Assembly (NCBI RefSeq): GCF_029227915.1
Contig: NC_079888.1
Location: forward strand, 21,494,001-21,558,000
Source of the DNA: Hydractinia symbiolongicarpus
Lineage: Eukaryota; Cnidaria; Hydrozoa; Anthoathecata; Hydractiniidae
Length of the DNA: 64,000 bases
Direction: 5' to 3'
The notes below the pieces were generated by a model. The model was not told the DNA's origin and ran no database searches. It saw only the letters and a program-made list of their open reading frames with translations. Positions 26,701 through 39,950 of this stretch are shown here, one piece after another. How positions within the stretch are numbered: position 1 is the first letter of the stretch; each line of letters begins with the position of its first letter. The translations under genes and the position numbers were made by a program.

Positions 26701-28512
26701 CGATTACACTGGGCACTGTGGTAGCGCTTCATTTAAAAATTAGGCTAAAAAAAGTCATTTTCTTACTGTGGGACTTATCCTAGCCGTTAGCGCGCGTTGA
26801 AGAAAAAGCGACAGTTTCAAAAACTACATTTCATTGACTTTCTAACGGTGTCAGTCCGTTTGAGTTACAACGGTTGGGTCACATATTCGTACCAACATGT
26901 ATTTAGCGATATTTTTTTGATATTACTAGGTTGCATCGCTTTTAACTATGAAACGATTGACTGTGGGACTTAATAGAGCGACGTTTGGACTGTCACCTGA
27001 TAAATCTGATAAATGAGACAATTGGACTCCAAGAAATAACATTCTTGTCAATTTAACGTGATTGCCGGAACTCAGCGATTACACTGGGCACTGTGGTAGC
27101 GCTTCATTTAAAAATTAATATACAAAAAGTCATTTTTTTATTGTGGGACCAATCCTAGCCGTTATCGCGCGCTAACGAAATAGCGACAGTTTCAAGAACT
27201 ACATTTCATTGAATTTCTAACGGTGTCAGTTCGTTTGAGTTACAACGGTTGGGTCACATATTCGTACCAACATGTATTTAGCGATATTTTTCTGATATTA
27301 CTAGGTTGCATCGCTTTTAACTATGAAACGATTGACTGTGGGACTTAATTAAGCTAACTTTGGACTGTCACCTGATAAATGTGATAAAAGAGACAATTGG
27401 ACTCCAAGAAAAAACATTCTTTTTAATTTCACATGATTGCCGAAACTCAGCGATTACACTGTGCTCTGTGGTAGCGCTTCATTTAAGAATTATGATAAAA
27501 AAAGTCATTTTTTTATTGTGGGACCAATCCTACCCATCATCCTACGCTGAGGAAATAGCAACAGTTTCAAAAACTACATTTCATTGAATTTCTAACGGCG
27601 TCAGTCCGTTTGAGTTTCAACGGTTGTGTCACATATTCATACCAACATATATTTAGCGATATTTTTTTGATATTACTAGGTTGCATCGCTTTTAACAATG
27701 AAACGTTGACTGTGGGACTTAATTGAACTAAATTTGGACTGTGACCTGATAAATGTGATAAATGAGACAATTGGACTCCAAGAAATAACATTCTTGTTAA
27801 CTTGACGTGATTGCCGGAACTCAGCGATTACACTGGGCACTGTGGTAGCGCTTCATTTAAAAATTAGGCTAAAAAAGTCGTTTTTTTACTGTGGGACTTA
27901 TCCTAGCCGTTAGCGCGCGTTGAAGAAAAAGCGACAGTTTCAAAAACTACATTTCATTGACTTTCTAACGGTGTCAGTCCGTATGAGTTACAACGGTTGG
28001 GTCACATATTCGTACCAACATGTATTTAGCCATATTTTTCTGATATTACTAGGTTGCATCGCTTTTAACTATGAAACGATTGACTGTGGGACTTAATTGA
28101 GATAACTTTGGACTGTCACCTGATAAATGTGATAAAAGAGACAATTGGACTCCAAGAAAAAACATTCTTCCTAATTTGACATGATTGCCGAAACTTAGCG
28201 ATTACACTGTGCTCTGTGGTAGCGCTTCATTTAAGAATTATGATAAAAAAAAGTCATTTTTTTATTGTGGGACCAATCCTAGCCATTATCCTGCGGTGAG
28301 GAAATAGCGACAGTTTCAAAAACTACATTTCATTGATTTTCTAACGGTGTCAGTCCGTTTAAGTTTCAACGGTTGTGTCACATATTCATACCAACATGTA
28401 TTTAGCGATATTTTTTTGATATTACTAGGTTGCATCGCTTTTAACAATGAAACGTTGACTGTGGGACTTAATTGAACTAACTTTGGACTGTGACCTGATA
28501 AATGTGATAAAT

Positions 28513-30009
28513 GAGACAATTGGACTCCAAGAAATAACATTCTTCTTAATTTGACGTGATTGCCGGAACTCAGCGATTACACAGGGCTCTGTGGTTGCGC
28601 TTCATTTAAGAATTAAGATAAAAAAGTCATTTTTTTATTGTGGGACCAACCCTAGCCATTATCTCGCGCTGAAGAAATAGCGGCAGTTTCAAAAACTACA
28701 TTTCATTGACTTTCTAACAGTGTCAGTCCCTTTGAGTTACAACGGTTGGGTCACATATTCGTACCAACATGTATTTAGCGATATTGTTCTGATATTACTA
28801 GGTTGCATCGCTTTTAACTATGAAACGATTGACTGTGGGACTTAATTGAACTAACTTTGGACTGTCACCTGATAAATGTGATAAATCAGACAATTGGACT
28901 CCAAGAAATAACATTCTTGTTAATTTGACGTGATTGCCGGAACTCAGCGATTACACTGGGCACTGTGGTAGCGCTTCATTTAAAAATTAAGATAAAAAAA
29001 GTCATTTTTTTATTGTGGGACCAATCCTAGCCGTTATTGCGCGCTAAAGAAGTAGCGACAGTTTCAGGAACTACATTTCATTGACTTTCTAACGGTGTCA
29101 GTCCGTTTGAGTTGCAACGGTTGGGTCACATATTCGTACCAACATGTATTTAGCGATATTTTTCGGATATTACTAGGTTGCATCGCTTTTAACTATGAAA
29201 CGATTGACTGTGGGACTTAATTGAGCTAACTTTGGACTGTCACCTGATAAATGTGATAAAAGAGACAATTGGACTCCAAGAAAAAACATTCTTCTTAATT
29301 TGACATGATTGCCAAAACTTAGCGATTACACTGTGCTCTGTGGTAGCGCTTCATTTAAGAATTATGATAAAAAAAGTCATTTTTTTATTGTGGGACCAAT
29401 CCTAGCCATTATCCTGCGGTGAGGAAATAGCGACAGTTTCAAAAACTACATTTCATTGATTTTCTAACGGTGTCAGTCCGTTTAAGTTTCAACGGTTGTG
29501 TCACATATTCATATCAACATGTATTTAGCGATATTTTTTTGATATTACTAGGTTGCATCGCTTTTAACAATGAAACGTTGACTGTGGGACTTAATTGAAC
29601 TAACTTTGGACTGTGACCTGATAAATGTGATAAATGAGACAATTGGACTCCAAGAAATAACATTCTTCTTAATTTGACGTGATTGCCGGAACTCAGCGAT
29701 TACACAGGGCTCTGTGGTTGCGCTTCATTTAAGAATTAAGATAAAAAAGTCATTTTTTTATTGCGGGACCAACCCTAGCCATTATCTCGCGCTGAAGAAA
29801 TGGCGGCAGTTTCAAAAACTACATTTCATTGACTTTCTAACAGTGTCAGTCCCTTTGAGTTACAACGGTTGGGTCACATATTCGTACCAACATGTATTTA
29901 GCGATATTGTTCTGATATTACTAGGTTGCATCGCTTTTAACTATGAAACGATTGACTGTGGGACTTAATTGAACTAACTTTGGACTGTCACCTGATAAAT
30001 GTGATAAAT
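28513..30009. repeat. Four-monomer unit, copy 1 (1497 bp)
   Basis: This block matches 30010-31506 at 1497 bp. Shared markers are CTAAAGAAGTAGCG at 29044/30541, TTTCAGGAACTAC near 29061/30558, GAGTTGCAACGG near 29109/30606, TTTTCGGATATTAC near 29160/30657, and CCAAAACTTAGCG near 29312/30809. One visible difference is GTGGGACC at 28640 versus GCGGGACC at 30137. Confidence 0.85.
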
Positions 30010-31506
30010 GAGACAATTGGACTCCAAGAAATAACATTCTTCTTAATTTGACGTGATTGCCGGAACTCAGCGATTACACAGGGCTCTGTGGTTGCGCTTC
30101 ATTTAAGAATTAAGATAAAAAAGTCATTTTTTTATTGCGGGACCAACCCTAGCCATTATCTCGCGCTGAAGAAATAGCGGCAGTTTCAAAAACTACATTT
30201 CATTGACTTTCTAACAGTGTCAGTCCCTTTGAGTTACAACGGTTGGGTCACATATTCGTACCAACATGTATTTAGCGATATTGTTCTGATATTACTAGGT
30301 TGCATCGCTTTTAACTATGAAACGATTGACTGTGGGACTTAATTGAACTAACTTTGGACTGTCACCTGATAAATGTGATAAATCAGACAATTGGACTCCA
30401 AGAAATAACATTCTTGTTAATTTGACGTGATTGCCGGAACTCAGCGATTACACTGGGCACTGTGGTAGCGCTTCATTTAAAAATTAAGATAAAAAAAGTC
30501 ATTTTTTTATTGTGGGACCAATCCTAGCCGTTATTGCGCGCTAAAGAAGTAGCGACAGTTTCAGGAACTACATTTCATTGACTTTCTAACGGTGTCAGTC
30601 CGTTTGAGTTGCAACGGTTGGGTCACATATTCGTACCAACATGTATTTAGCGATATTTTTCGGATATTACTAGGTTGCATCGCTTTTAACTATGAAACGA
30701 TTGACTGTGGGACTTAATTGAGCTAACTTTGGACTGTCACCTGATAAATGTGATAAAAGAGACAATTGGACTCCAAGAAAAAACATTCTTCTTAATTTGA
30801 CATGATTGCCAAAACTTAGCGATTACACTGTGCTCTGTGGTAGCGCTTCATTTAAGAATTATGATAAAAAAAGTCATTTTTTTATTGTGGGACCAATCCT
30901 AGCCATTATCCTGCGGTGAGGAAATAGCGACAGTTTCAAAAACTACATTTCATTGATTTTCTAACGGTGTCAGTCCGTTTAAGTTTCAACGGTTGTGTCA
31001 CATATTCATATCAACATGTATTTAGCGATATTTTTTTGATATTACTAGGTTGCATCGCTTTTAACAATGAAACGTTGACTGTGGGACTTAATTGAACTAA
31101 CTTTGGACTGTGACCTGATAAATGTGATAAATGAGACAATTGGACTCCAAGAAATAACATTCTTCTTAATTTGACGTGATTGCCGGAACTCAGCGATTAC
31201 ACAGGGCTCTGTGGTTGCGCTTCATTTAAGAATTAAGATAAAAAAGTCATTTTTTTATTGCGGGACCAACCCTAGCCATTATCTCGCGCTGAAGAAATGG
31301 CGGCAGTTTCAAAAACTACATTTCATTGACTTTCTAACAGTGTCAGTCCCTTTGAGTTACAACGGTTGGGTCACATATTCGTACCAACATGTATTTAGCG
31401 ATATTGTTCTGATATTACTAGGTTGCATCGCTTTTAACTATGAAACGATTGACTGTGGGACTTAATTGAACTAACTTTGGACTGTCACCTGATAAATGTG
31501 ATAAAT
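30010..31506. repeat. Four-monomer unit, copy 2 (1497 bp)
   Basis: Tandem copy of 28513-30009. The junction is a mosaic near 29990-30010, where a GAACTA / GTCACC unit switches to AAATGAGAC instead of its usual AAATCAGAC. Downstream of 31506 the array resumes collinearity with 20283 onward. Confidence 0.82.
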
Positions 31507-34007
31507 CAGACAATTGGACTCCAAGAAATAACATTCTTGTTAATTTGACGTGATTGCCGGAACTCAGCGATTACACTGGGCACTGTGGTAGCGCTTCATT
31601 TAAAAATTAAGATAAAAAAAGTCATTTTTTTATTGTGGGACCAATCCTAGCCGTTATTGCGCGCTAAAGAAGTAGCGACAGTTTCAAGTACTACATTTCA
31701 TTGACTTTCTAACGGTGTCAGTCCGTTTAAGTTACAACGGTTGGGTCACATATTCGTACCAACATGTATTTAGCGATATTTTTCTGATATTACTAGGTTG
31801 CATCGCTTTTAACTATGAAACGATTGACTGTGGGACTTAATTGAGCTAACTTTGGACTGTCACCTGATAAATGTGATAAAGGAGACAATTGGACTCCAAG
31901 AAAAAACATTCTTCTTAATTTGACATGATTGCCGAAACTCAGCGATTACACTGAGCTCTGTGGTAGCGCTTCATTTAAGAATTATGATAAAAAAGTAAGT
32001 TTTTTATTGTGGGACCAATCTTAACCATTATCGCGCGCTGAGGAAATAGCGACAGTTTCAAAAAATTACATTTTATTGACTTTCCAACGGTGTCAGTCCG
32101 TTTGAGTTTCAACGGTTTTGTCACGTATTCGTACTGTATTTAGCGATATTTTTTTGATATTACTAGGTTGCATCGCTCTTAACTATGAAACGATTTACTG
32201 TGGGACTTAATTGAGCTAACTTTGGACTGTCACCTGATAAATGTGATAAAAGAGACAATTGGACTCCAAGAAAAAACATTCTTCTTAATTTGACATGATT
32301 GCCGAAACTTAGCGATTACACTGTGCTCTGTGGTAGCGCTTCATTTAAGAATTATGATAAAAAAAAGTCATTTTTTTATTGTGGGACCAATCCTAGCCAT
32401 TATCCTGCGGTGAGGAAATAGCGACAGTTTCAAAAACTACATTTCATTGATTTTCTAACGGTGTCAGTCCGTTTAAGTTTCAACGGTTGTGTCACATATT
32501 CATACCAACATGTATTTAGCGATATTTTTTTGATATTACTAGGTTGCATCGCTTTTAACAATGAAACGTTGACTGTGGGATTTAATTGAACTAACTTTGG
32601 CCTGTGACCTGATAAATGTGATAAATGAGACAATTGGACTCCAAGAAATAACATTCTTCTTAATTTGACGTGATTGCCGGAACTCAGCGATTACACAGGG
32701 CTCTGTGGTTGCGCTTCATTTAAGAATTAAGATAAAAAAGTCATTTTTTTATTGCGGGACCAACCCTAGCCATTATCTCGCGCTGAAGAAATAGCGGCAG
32801 TTTCAAAAACTACATTTCATTGACTTTCTAACAGTGTCAGTCCCTTTCAGTTACAACGGTTGGGTCACATATTCGTACCAACATGTATTTAGCGATATTG
32901 TTCTGATATTACTAGGTTGCATCGCTTTTAACTATGAAACGATTGACTGTGGGACTTAATTGAACTAACTTTGGACTGTCACCTGATAAATGTGATAAAT
33001 CAGACAATTGGACTCCAAGAAATAACATTCTTGTTAATTTGACGTGATTGCCGGAACTCAGCGATTACACTGGGCACTGTGGTAGCGCTTCATTTAAGAA
33101 TTATGAGAAAAAAAGTCATTTTTTTATTGTGGGACCAATCCTAGCCATTATCCTGCGGTGAGGAAATAGCGACAGTTTCAAAAACTACATTTCATTGATT
33201 TTCTAACTGTGTCAGTCCGTTTAAGTTTCAACGGTTGTGTCAGATATTCATACCAACATGTATTTAGCGATATTTTTTTGATATTACTAGGTTGCATCGC
33301 TTTTAACAATGAAACGTTGACTGTGGGACTTAATTGAACTAACTTTGGACTGTGACCTGATAAATGTGATAAATGAGACAATTGGACTCCAAGAAATAAC
33401 ATTCTTCTTAATTTGACGTGATTGCCGGAACTCAGCGATTACACAGGGCTCTGTGGTTGCGCTTCATTTAAGAATTAAGATAAAAAAGTCATTTTTTTAT
33501 TGCGGGACCAACCCTAGCCATTATCTCGCGCTGAAGAAATAGCGGCAGTTTCAAAAACTACATTTCATTGACTTTCTAACAGTGTCAGTCCCTTTGAGTT
33601 ACAACGGTTGGGTCACATATTCGTACCAACATGTATTTAGCGATATTGTTCTGATATTACTAGGTTGCATCGCTTTTAACTATGAAACGATTGACTGTGG
33701 GACTTAATTGAACTAACTTTGGACTGTCACCTGATAAATGTGATAAATCAGACAATTGGACTCCAAGAAATAACATTCTTGTTAATTTGACGTGATTGCC
33801 GGAACTCAGCGATTACACTGGGCACTGTGGTAGCGCTTCATTTGAAAATTAAGATAAAAAAAGTCATTTTTTTATTGTGGGACCAATCCTAGCCGTTATT
33901 GCGCGCTAAAGAAGTAGCGACAGTTTCAAGAACTACATTTCATTGACTTTCTAACGGTGTCAGTCCGTTTGAGTTACAACGGTTGGGTCACATATTCGTA
34001 CCAACAT

Positions 34008-35130
34008 GTATTTAGCGATATTTTTCTGATATTACTAGGTTGCATCGCTTTTAACTATGAAACGATTGACTGTGGGACTTAATTGAGCTAACTTTGGACT
34101 GTCACCTGATAAATGTGATAAAGGAGACAATTGGACTCCAAGAAAAAACATTCTTCTTAATTTGACATGATTGCCGAAACTCAGCGATTACACTGGGCTC
34201 TGTGGTAGCGCTTCATTTAAGAATTATGATAAAAAAGTAAGTTTTTTATTGTGGGACCAATCTTAACCATTATCGCGCGCTGAGGAAATAGCGACAGTTT
34301 CAAAAACTACATTTTATTAACTTTCCAACGGTGTCAGTCCGTTTGAGTTTCAACGGTTGTGTCACGTATTCGTACTGTATTTAGCGATATTTTTTTGATA
34401 TTACTAGGTTGCATCGCTCTTAACTATGAAACGATTGACTGTGGGACTTAATTGAGCTAACTTTGGACTGTCACCTGATAAATGTGATAAAAGAGACAAT
34501 TGGACTCCAAGAAAAAACATTCTTCTTAATTTGACATGATTGCCGAAACTTAGCGATTACACTGTGCTCTGTGGTAGCGCTTCATTTAAGAATTATGATA
34601 AAAAAAAGTCATTTTTTTATTGTGGGACCAATCCTAGCCATTATCCTGCGGTGAGGAAATAGCGACAGTTTCAAAAACTACATTTCATTGATTTTCTAAC
34701 GGTGTCAGTCCGTTAAAGTTTCAACGGTTGTGTCACATATTCATACCAACATGTATTTAGCGATATTTTTTTGATATTACTAGGTTGCATCGCTTTTAAC
34801 AATGAAACGTTGACTGTGGGACTTAATTGAACTAACTTTGGACTGTGACCTGATAAATGTGATAAATGAGACAATTGGACTCCAAGAAATAACATTCTTC
34901 TTAATTTGACGTGATTGCCGGAACTCAGCGATTACACAGGGCTCTGTGGTTGCGCTTCATTTAAGAATTAAGATAAAAAAGTCATTTTTTTATTGCGGGA
35001 CCAACCCTAGCCATTATCTCGCGCTGAAGAAATAGCGGCAGTTTCAAAAACTACATTTCATTGACTTTCTAACAGTGTCAGTCCCTTTGAGTTACAACGG
35101 TTGGGTCACATATTCGTACCAACATGTATT
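34008..35130. repeat. Three monomers after the large duplication
   Basis: This stretch continues with units like those at 31.8-33.0 kb (offset about 2240 bp, six monomers). One carries the 5-bp deletion CGTACTGTATTT at 34372, and others the CCATTATCCTGCGGTGAGG and CAACCCTAGCC subtypes. It is also collinear with the region from about 48.2 kb at an offset near 14,149 bp. No gene is present. Confidence 0.75.
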
Positions 35131-37740
35131 TAGCGATATTGTTCTGATATTACTAGGTTGCATCGCTTTTAACTATGAAACGATTGACTGTGGGACTTAA
35201 TTGAACTAACTTTGGACTGTCACCTGATAAATGTGATAAATCAGACAATTGGACTCCAAGAAATAACATTCTTGTTAATTTGACGTGATTGTCGGAACTC
35301 AGCGATTACACTGGGCACTGTGGTAGCGCTTCATTTAAAAATTAAGATAAAAAAAGTCATTTTTTTATTGTGTGACCAATCCTAGCCGTTATTGCGCGCT
35401 AAAGAAGTAGCGACAGTTTCAAGAACTACATTTCATTGACTTTCTAACCGTGTCAGTCCGTTTGAGTTACAACGGTTGGGTCACATATTCGTACCAACAT
35501 GTATTTAGCGATATTTTTCTGATATTACTAGATTGCATCGCTTTTAACTATGAAACGATTGACTGTGGTCCTTAATTGAGCTAACTTTGGACTGTCACCT
35601 GATAAATGTGATAAAGGAGACAATTGGACTCCAAGAAAAAACATTCTTCTTAATTTGACATGATTGCCGAAACTCAGCGATTACACTGGGCTCTGTGGTA
35701 GCGCTTCATTTAAGAATTATGATAAAAAAAGTAAGTTTTTTATTGTGGGACCAATCTTAACCATTATCGCGCGCTGAGGAAATAGCGACAGTTTCAAAAA
35801 CTACATTTTATTGACTTTCCAACGGTGTCAGTCCGCTTGAGTTTCAACGGTTGTGTCACGTATTCGTACTGTATTTAGCGATATTTTTTTGATATTACTA
35901 GGTTGCATCGCTTTTAACAATGAAACGTTGACTGTGGGACTTAATTGAACTAACTTTGGACTGTGACCTGATAAATGTGATAAATGAGACAATTGGACTC
36001 CAAGAAATAACATTCTTCTTAATTTGACGTGATTGCCGGAACTCAGCGATTACACTGGACTCTGTGGTAGCGCTTCATTTAAGAATTAAGATAAAAAAGT
36101 CATTTTTTATTGTGGGACCAATCCTAGCCGTTATCGCGCGCCATAGAAAAAGTGACAGTTTCAAAAACTACATTTCATTGACTTTCTAACAGTGTCAGTC
36201 CGTTTGGGTTATAACGGTTGGGTCACATATTCGTACCAACATGTATTTAGCGATATTGTTCTGATATTACTAGGTTGCATCGCTTTTAACTATGAAACGA
36301 TTGACTGTGGGACTTAATTGAGCTAACTTTGGACTGTGACCTGATAAATGTGATAAATGAGACAATTGGACTCCAAGAAATAACATTCTTGTTAATTTGA
36401 TGTGATTGCCGGAACTCAGCGATTACACTGGGCACTGTGGTATCGATTCTTTTGAAAATTAAGCTAAAAAAATCATTTTTTTACTGTGGGACCTATCCTA
36501 GCCGTTAGCGCGCGTTGAAGAAAAAGCGACAGTTTCAAGAACTACATTTCATTGACTTTCTAACGGTGTCATTCTGTTTGAGTTACAACGGTTGGGTCAC
36601 ATATTCGTACCAACATATATTTAGCGATATTTTTCTGATATTACTAGGTTGCATCGCTTTTAACTATGAAACGATTGACTGTGGGACTTAATTGAGCTAA
36701 CTTTGGACTGTCACCTGATAAATGTGATAAAGGAGACAATTGGACTCCAAGAAAAAACATTCTTCTTAATTTGACATGATTGCCCAAACTCAGCGATTAC
36801 ACTGGGCTCTGTGGTAGCGCTTTATTTAAGAATTATGACAAAAAAAAGTAAGTTTTTTATTGTGGGACCTATCTTAACCATTATCGCGCGCTGAGGAAAT
36901 AGCGACAGTTTCAAAAACTACATTTCATTGACTTTCCAACGGTGTCAGTCCGTTTGAGTTTCAACGGTTGTGTCACATATTCGTACCAACATGTATTTAG
37001 CGATATTTATTTGATATTACTAGGTTGCATCGCTTTTAACAATGAAACGATTGACTGTGGAACTTAATTGAACTAACTTTGGACTGTGACCTGATAAATG
37101 TGATAAATGAGACAATTGGACTCCAAGAACTAACATTCTTCTTAATTTGACGTGATTGCCGGAACTCAGCGATTACACTGGGCTTTGTGGTAGCGCTTCA
37201 TTTAAGAATTAAGATAAAAAGTCATTTTTTTATTGTGGGACCAATCCTAGCAAATATCTCGCGCTGAAGAAATAGCGACAGTTTCAAAAACTACATTTCA
37301 TTGACTTTCTAACGGTGTCAGTCCGTTTGAGTTACAACGGTTGGGTCACATATTCGTACCAACATGTATTTAGCGATATTTTTCAGATATTACTAGGTTG
37401 CATCGCTTTTAACTATGAAACGATTGACTGTGGGACTTAATTGAGCTAACTTTGGACTGTCACCTGATAAATGTGATAAAGGAGACAATTGGACTCCAAG
37501 AAAAAACGTTCTTCTTAATTTGACATGATTGCCGAAACTCAGCGATTACACTGGGCTCTGTGGTAGCGCTTCATTTAAGAATTATGATAAAAAAGTAAGT
37601 TTTTTATTGTGGGACCAATCTTAACCATTATGGCGCGCTGAGGAAAAAAGCGACAATTTCAAAAACTACATTTTATTGACTTTCCAACGGTGTCAGTCCG
37701 TTTGAGTTTCAACGGTTGTGTCACGTATTCGTACTGTATT
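35131..37740. repeat. Seven-monomer unit, copy 1 (2610 bp)
   Basis: This block matches 37741 onward at 2610 bp. Shared markers include GTGGTCCTTAATTG at 35565/38175, GTCCGCTTGAG near 35831/38441, GCGCCATAGAAAAAGTG near 36137/38747 and GGTATCGATTCTTTTG near 36439/39049. The unit is shorter than seven full monomers because some members carry a 5-bp deletion. Confidence 0.85.
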
Positions 37741-39950
37741 TAGCGATATTGTTCTGATATTACTAGGTTGCATCGCTTTTAACTATGAAACGATTGACTG
37801 TGGGACTTAATTGAACTAACTTTGGACTGTCACCTGATAAATGTGATAAATCAGACAATTGGACTCCAAGAAATAACATTCTTGTTAATTTGAGGTGATT
37901 GCCGGAACTCAGCGATTACACTGGGCACTGTGGTAGCGCTTCATTTAAAAATTAAGATAAAAAAAGTCATTTTTTTATTGTGGGACCAATCCTAGCCGTT
38001 ATTGCGCTCTAAAGAAGTAGCGACAGTTTCAAGAACTACATTTCATTGACTTTCTAACCGTGTCAGTCCGTTTGAGTTACAACGGTTGGGTCACATATTC
38101 GTACCAACATGTATTTAGCGATATTTTTCTGATATTACTAGATTGCATCGCTTTTAACTATGAAACGATTGACTGTGGTCCTTAATTGAGCTAACTTTGG
38201 ACTGTCACCTGATAAATGTGATAAAGGAGACAATTGGACTCCAAGAAAAAACATTCTTCTTAATTTGACATGATTGCCGAAACTCAGCGATTACACTGGG
38301 CTCTGTGGTAGCGCTTCATTTAAGAATTATGATAAAAAAAGTAAGTTTTTTATTGTGGGACCAATCTTAACCATTATCGCGCGCTGAGGAAATAGCGACA
38401 GTTTCAAAAACTACATTTTATTGACTTTCCAACGGTGTCAGTCCGCTTGAGTTTCAACGGTTGTGTCACGTATTCGTACTGTATTTAGCGATATTTTTTT
38501 GATATTACTAGGTTGCATCGCTTTTAACAATGAAACGTTGACTGTGGGACTTAATTGAACTAACTTTCGACTGTGACCTGATAAATGTGATAAATGAGAC
38601 AATTGGACTCCAAGAAATAACATTCTTCTTAATTTGACGTGATTGCCGGAACTTAGCGATTACACTGGACTCTGTGGTAGCGCTTCATTTAAGAATTAAG
38701 ATAAAAAAGTCATTTTTTATTGTGGGACCAATCCTAGCCGTTATCGCGCGCCATAGAAAAAGTGACAGTTTCAAAAACTACATTTCATTGACTTTCTAAC
38801 AGTGTCAGTCCGTTTGAGTTACAACGGTTGGGTCACATATTCGTACCAACATGTATTTAGCGATATTGTTCTGATATTACTAGGTTGCATCGCTTTTAAC
38901 TATGAAACGATTGACTGTGGGACTTAATTGAGCTAACTTTGGACTGTGACCTGATAAATGTGATAAATGAGACAATTGGACTCCAAGAAATAACATTCTT
39001 GTTAATTTGATGTGATTGCCGGAACTCAGCGATTACACTGGGCACTGTGGTATCGATTCTTTTGAAAATTAAGCTAAAAAAATCATTTTTTTACTGTGGG
39101 ACCTATCCTAGCCGTTAGCGCGCGTTGAAGAAAAAGCGACAGTTTCAAGAACTACATTTCATTGACTTTCTAACGGTGTCAGTCTGTTTGAGTTACAACG
39201 GTTGGGTCACATATTCGTACCAACATGTATTTAGCGATATTTTTCTGATATTACTAGGTTGCATCGCTTTTAACTATGAAACGATTGACTGTGGGACTTA
39301 ATTGAGCTAACTTTGGACTGTCACCTGATAAATGTGATAAAGGAAACAATTGGACTCCAAGAAAAAACATTCTTCTTAATTTGACATGATTGCCCAAACT
39401 CAGCGATTACACTGGGCTCTGTGGTAGCGCTTTATTTAAGAATTATGATAAAAAAAGTAAGTTTTTTATTGTGGGACCTATCTTAACCATTATCGCGCGC
39501 TGAGGAAATAGCGACAGTTTCAAAAACTACATTTCATTGACTTTCCAACTGTGTCAGTCCGTTTGAGTTTCAACGGTTGTGTCACATATTCGTACCAACA
39601 TGTATTTAGCGATATTTATTTGATATTACTAGGTTGCATCACTTTTAACAATGAAACGATTGACTGTGGAACTTAATTGAACTAACTTTGGACTGTGACC
39701 TGATAAATGTGATAAATGAGACAATTGGACTCCAAGAAATAACATTCTTCTTAATTTGACGTGATTTCCGGAACTCAGCGATTACACTGGGCTCTGTGGT
39801 AGCGCTTCATTTAAGAATTAAGATAAAAAGTCATTTTTTTATTGTGGGACCAATCCTAGCCAATATCTCGCGCTGAAGAAATAGCGACAGTTTCAAAAAC
39901 TACATTTAATTGACTTTCTAACGGTGTCAGTCCGTTTGAGTTACAACAGA
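37741..39950. repeat. Seven-monomer unit, copy 2 (about 2.2 kb retained)
   Basis: Tandem copy of the preceding block. The junction near 37740 joins the CGTACTGTATTT deletion subtype to a GATATTGTTCTGATAT tail. Homology fades after about 39945, where ACAACAGATGGG and TAGGTCGTATCGC appear instead of ACAACGGTTGGG and TAGGTTGCATCGC. Confidence 0.8.

Larger units (their letters stand above)
22783..34007. repeat. Large duplicated block, copy 2 (11,225 bp)
   Basis: Tandem copy of 9682-22782 with net loss of five monomers. Relative to copy 1 it lacks ten monomers around 26600-26690, has one extra monomer around 28860-29230 and an extra four-monomer unit at 28513-31506. Private differences exclude a simple sequence copy: CATATACGTACC near 23142, CATCTTCG near 23516, TTGGACTTTCTCC near 23990 and GATCAAAAG at 24387. 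Confidence 0.85.

Noticed and set aside
9682-34007. Large block duplication as pure assembly error
   Set aside because: The copies differ by private substitutions, a one-base insertion and several whole-monomer gains and losses, which a simple assembly duplication would not produce. The identical 1873-bp pair at 2041-5786 remains open to this explanation.
34232-34252. Splice-donor-like AAAAAGTAAGT in one subtype
   Set aside because: It arises by substitutions in the A7-GTCA-T7 dyad and is copied with the subtype. There is no exon, reading frame or acceptor partner.
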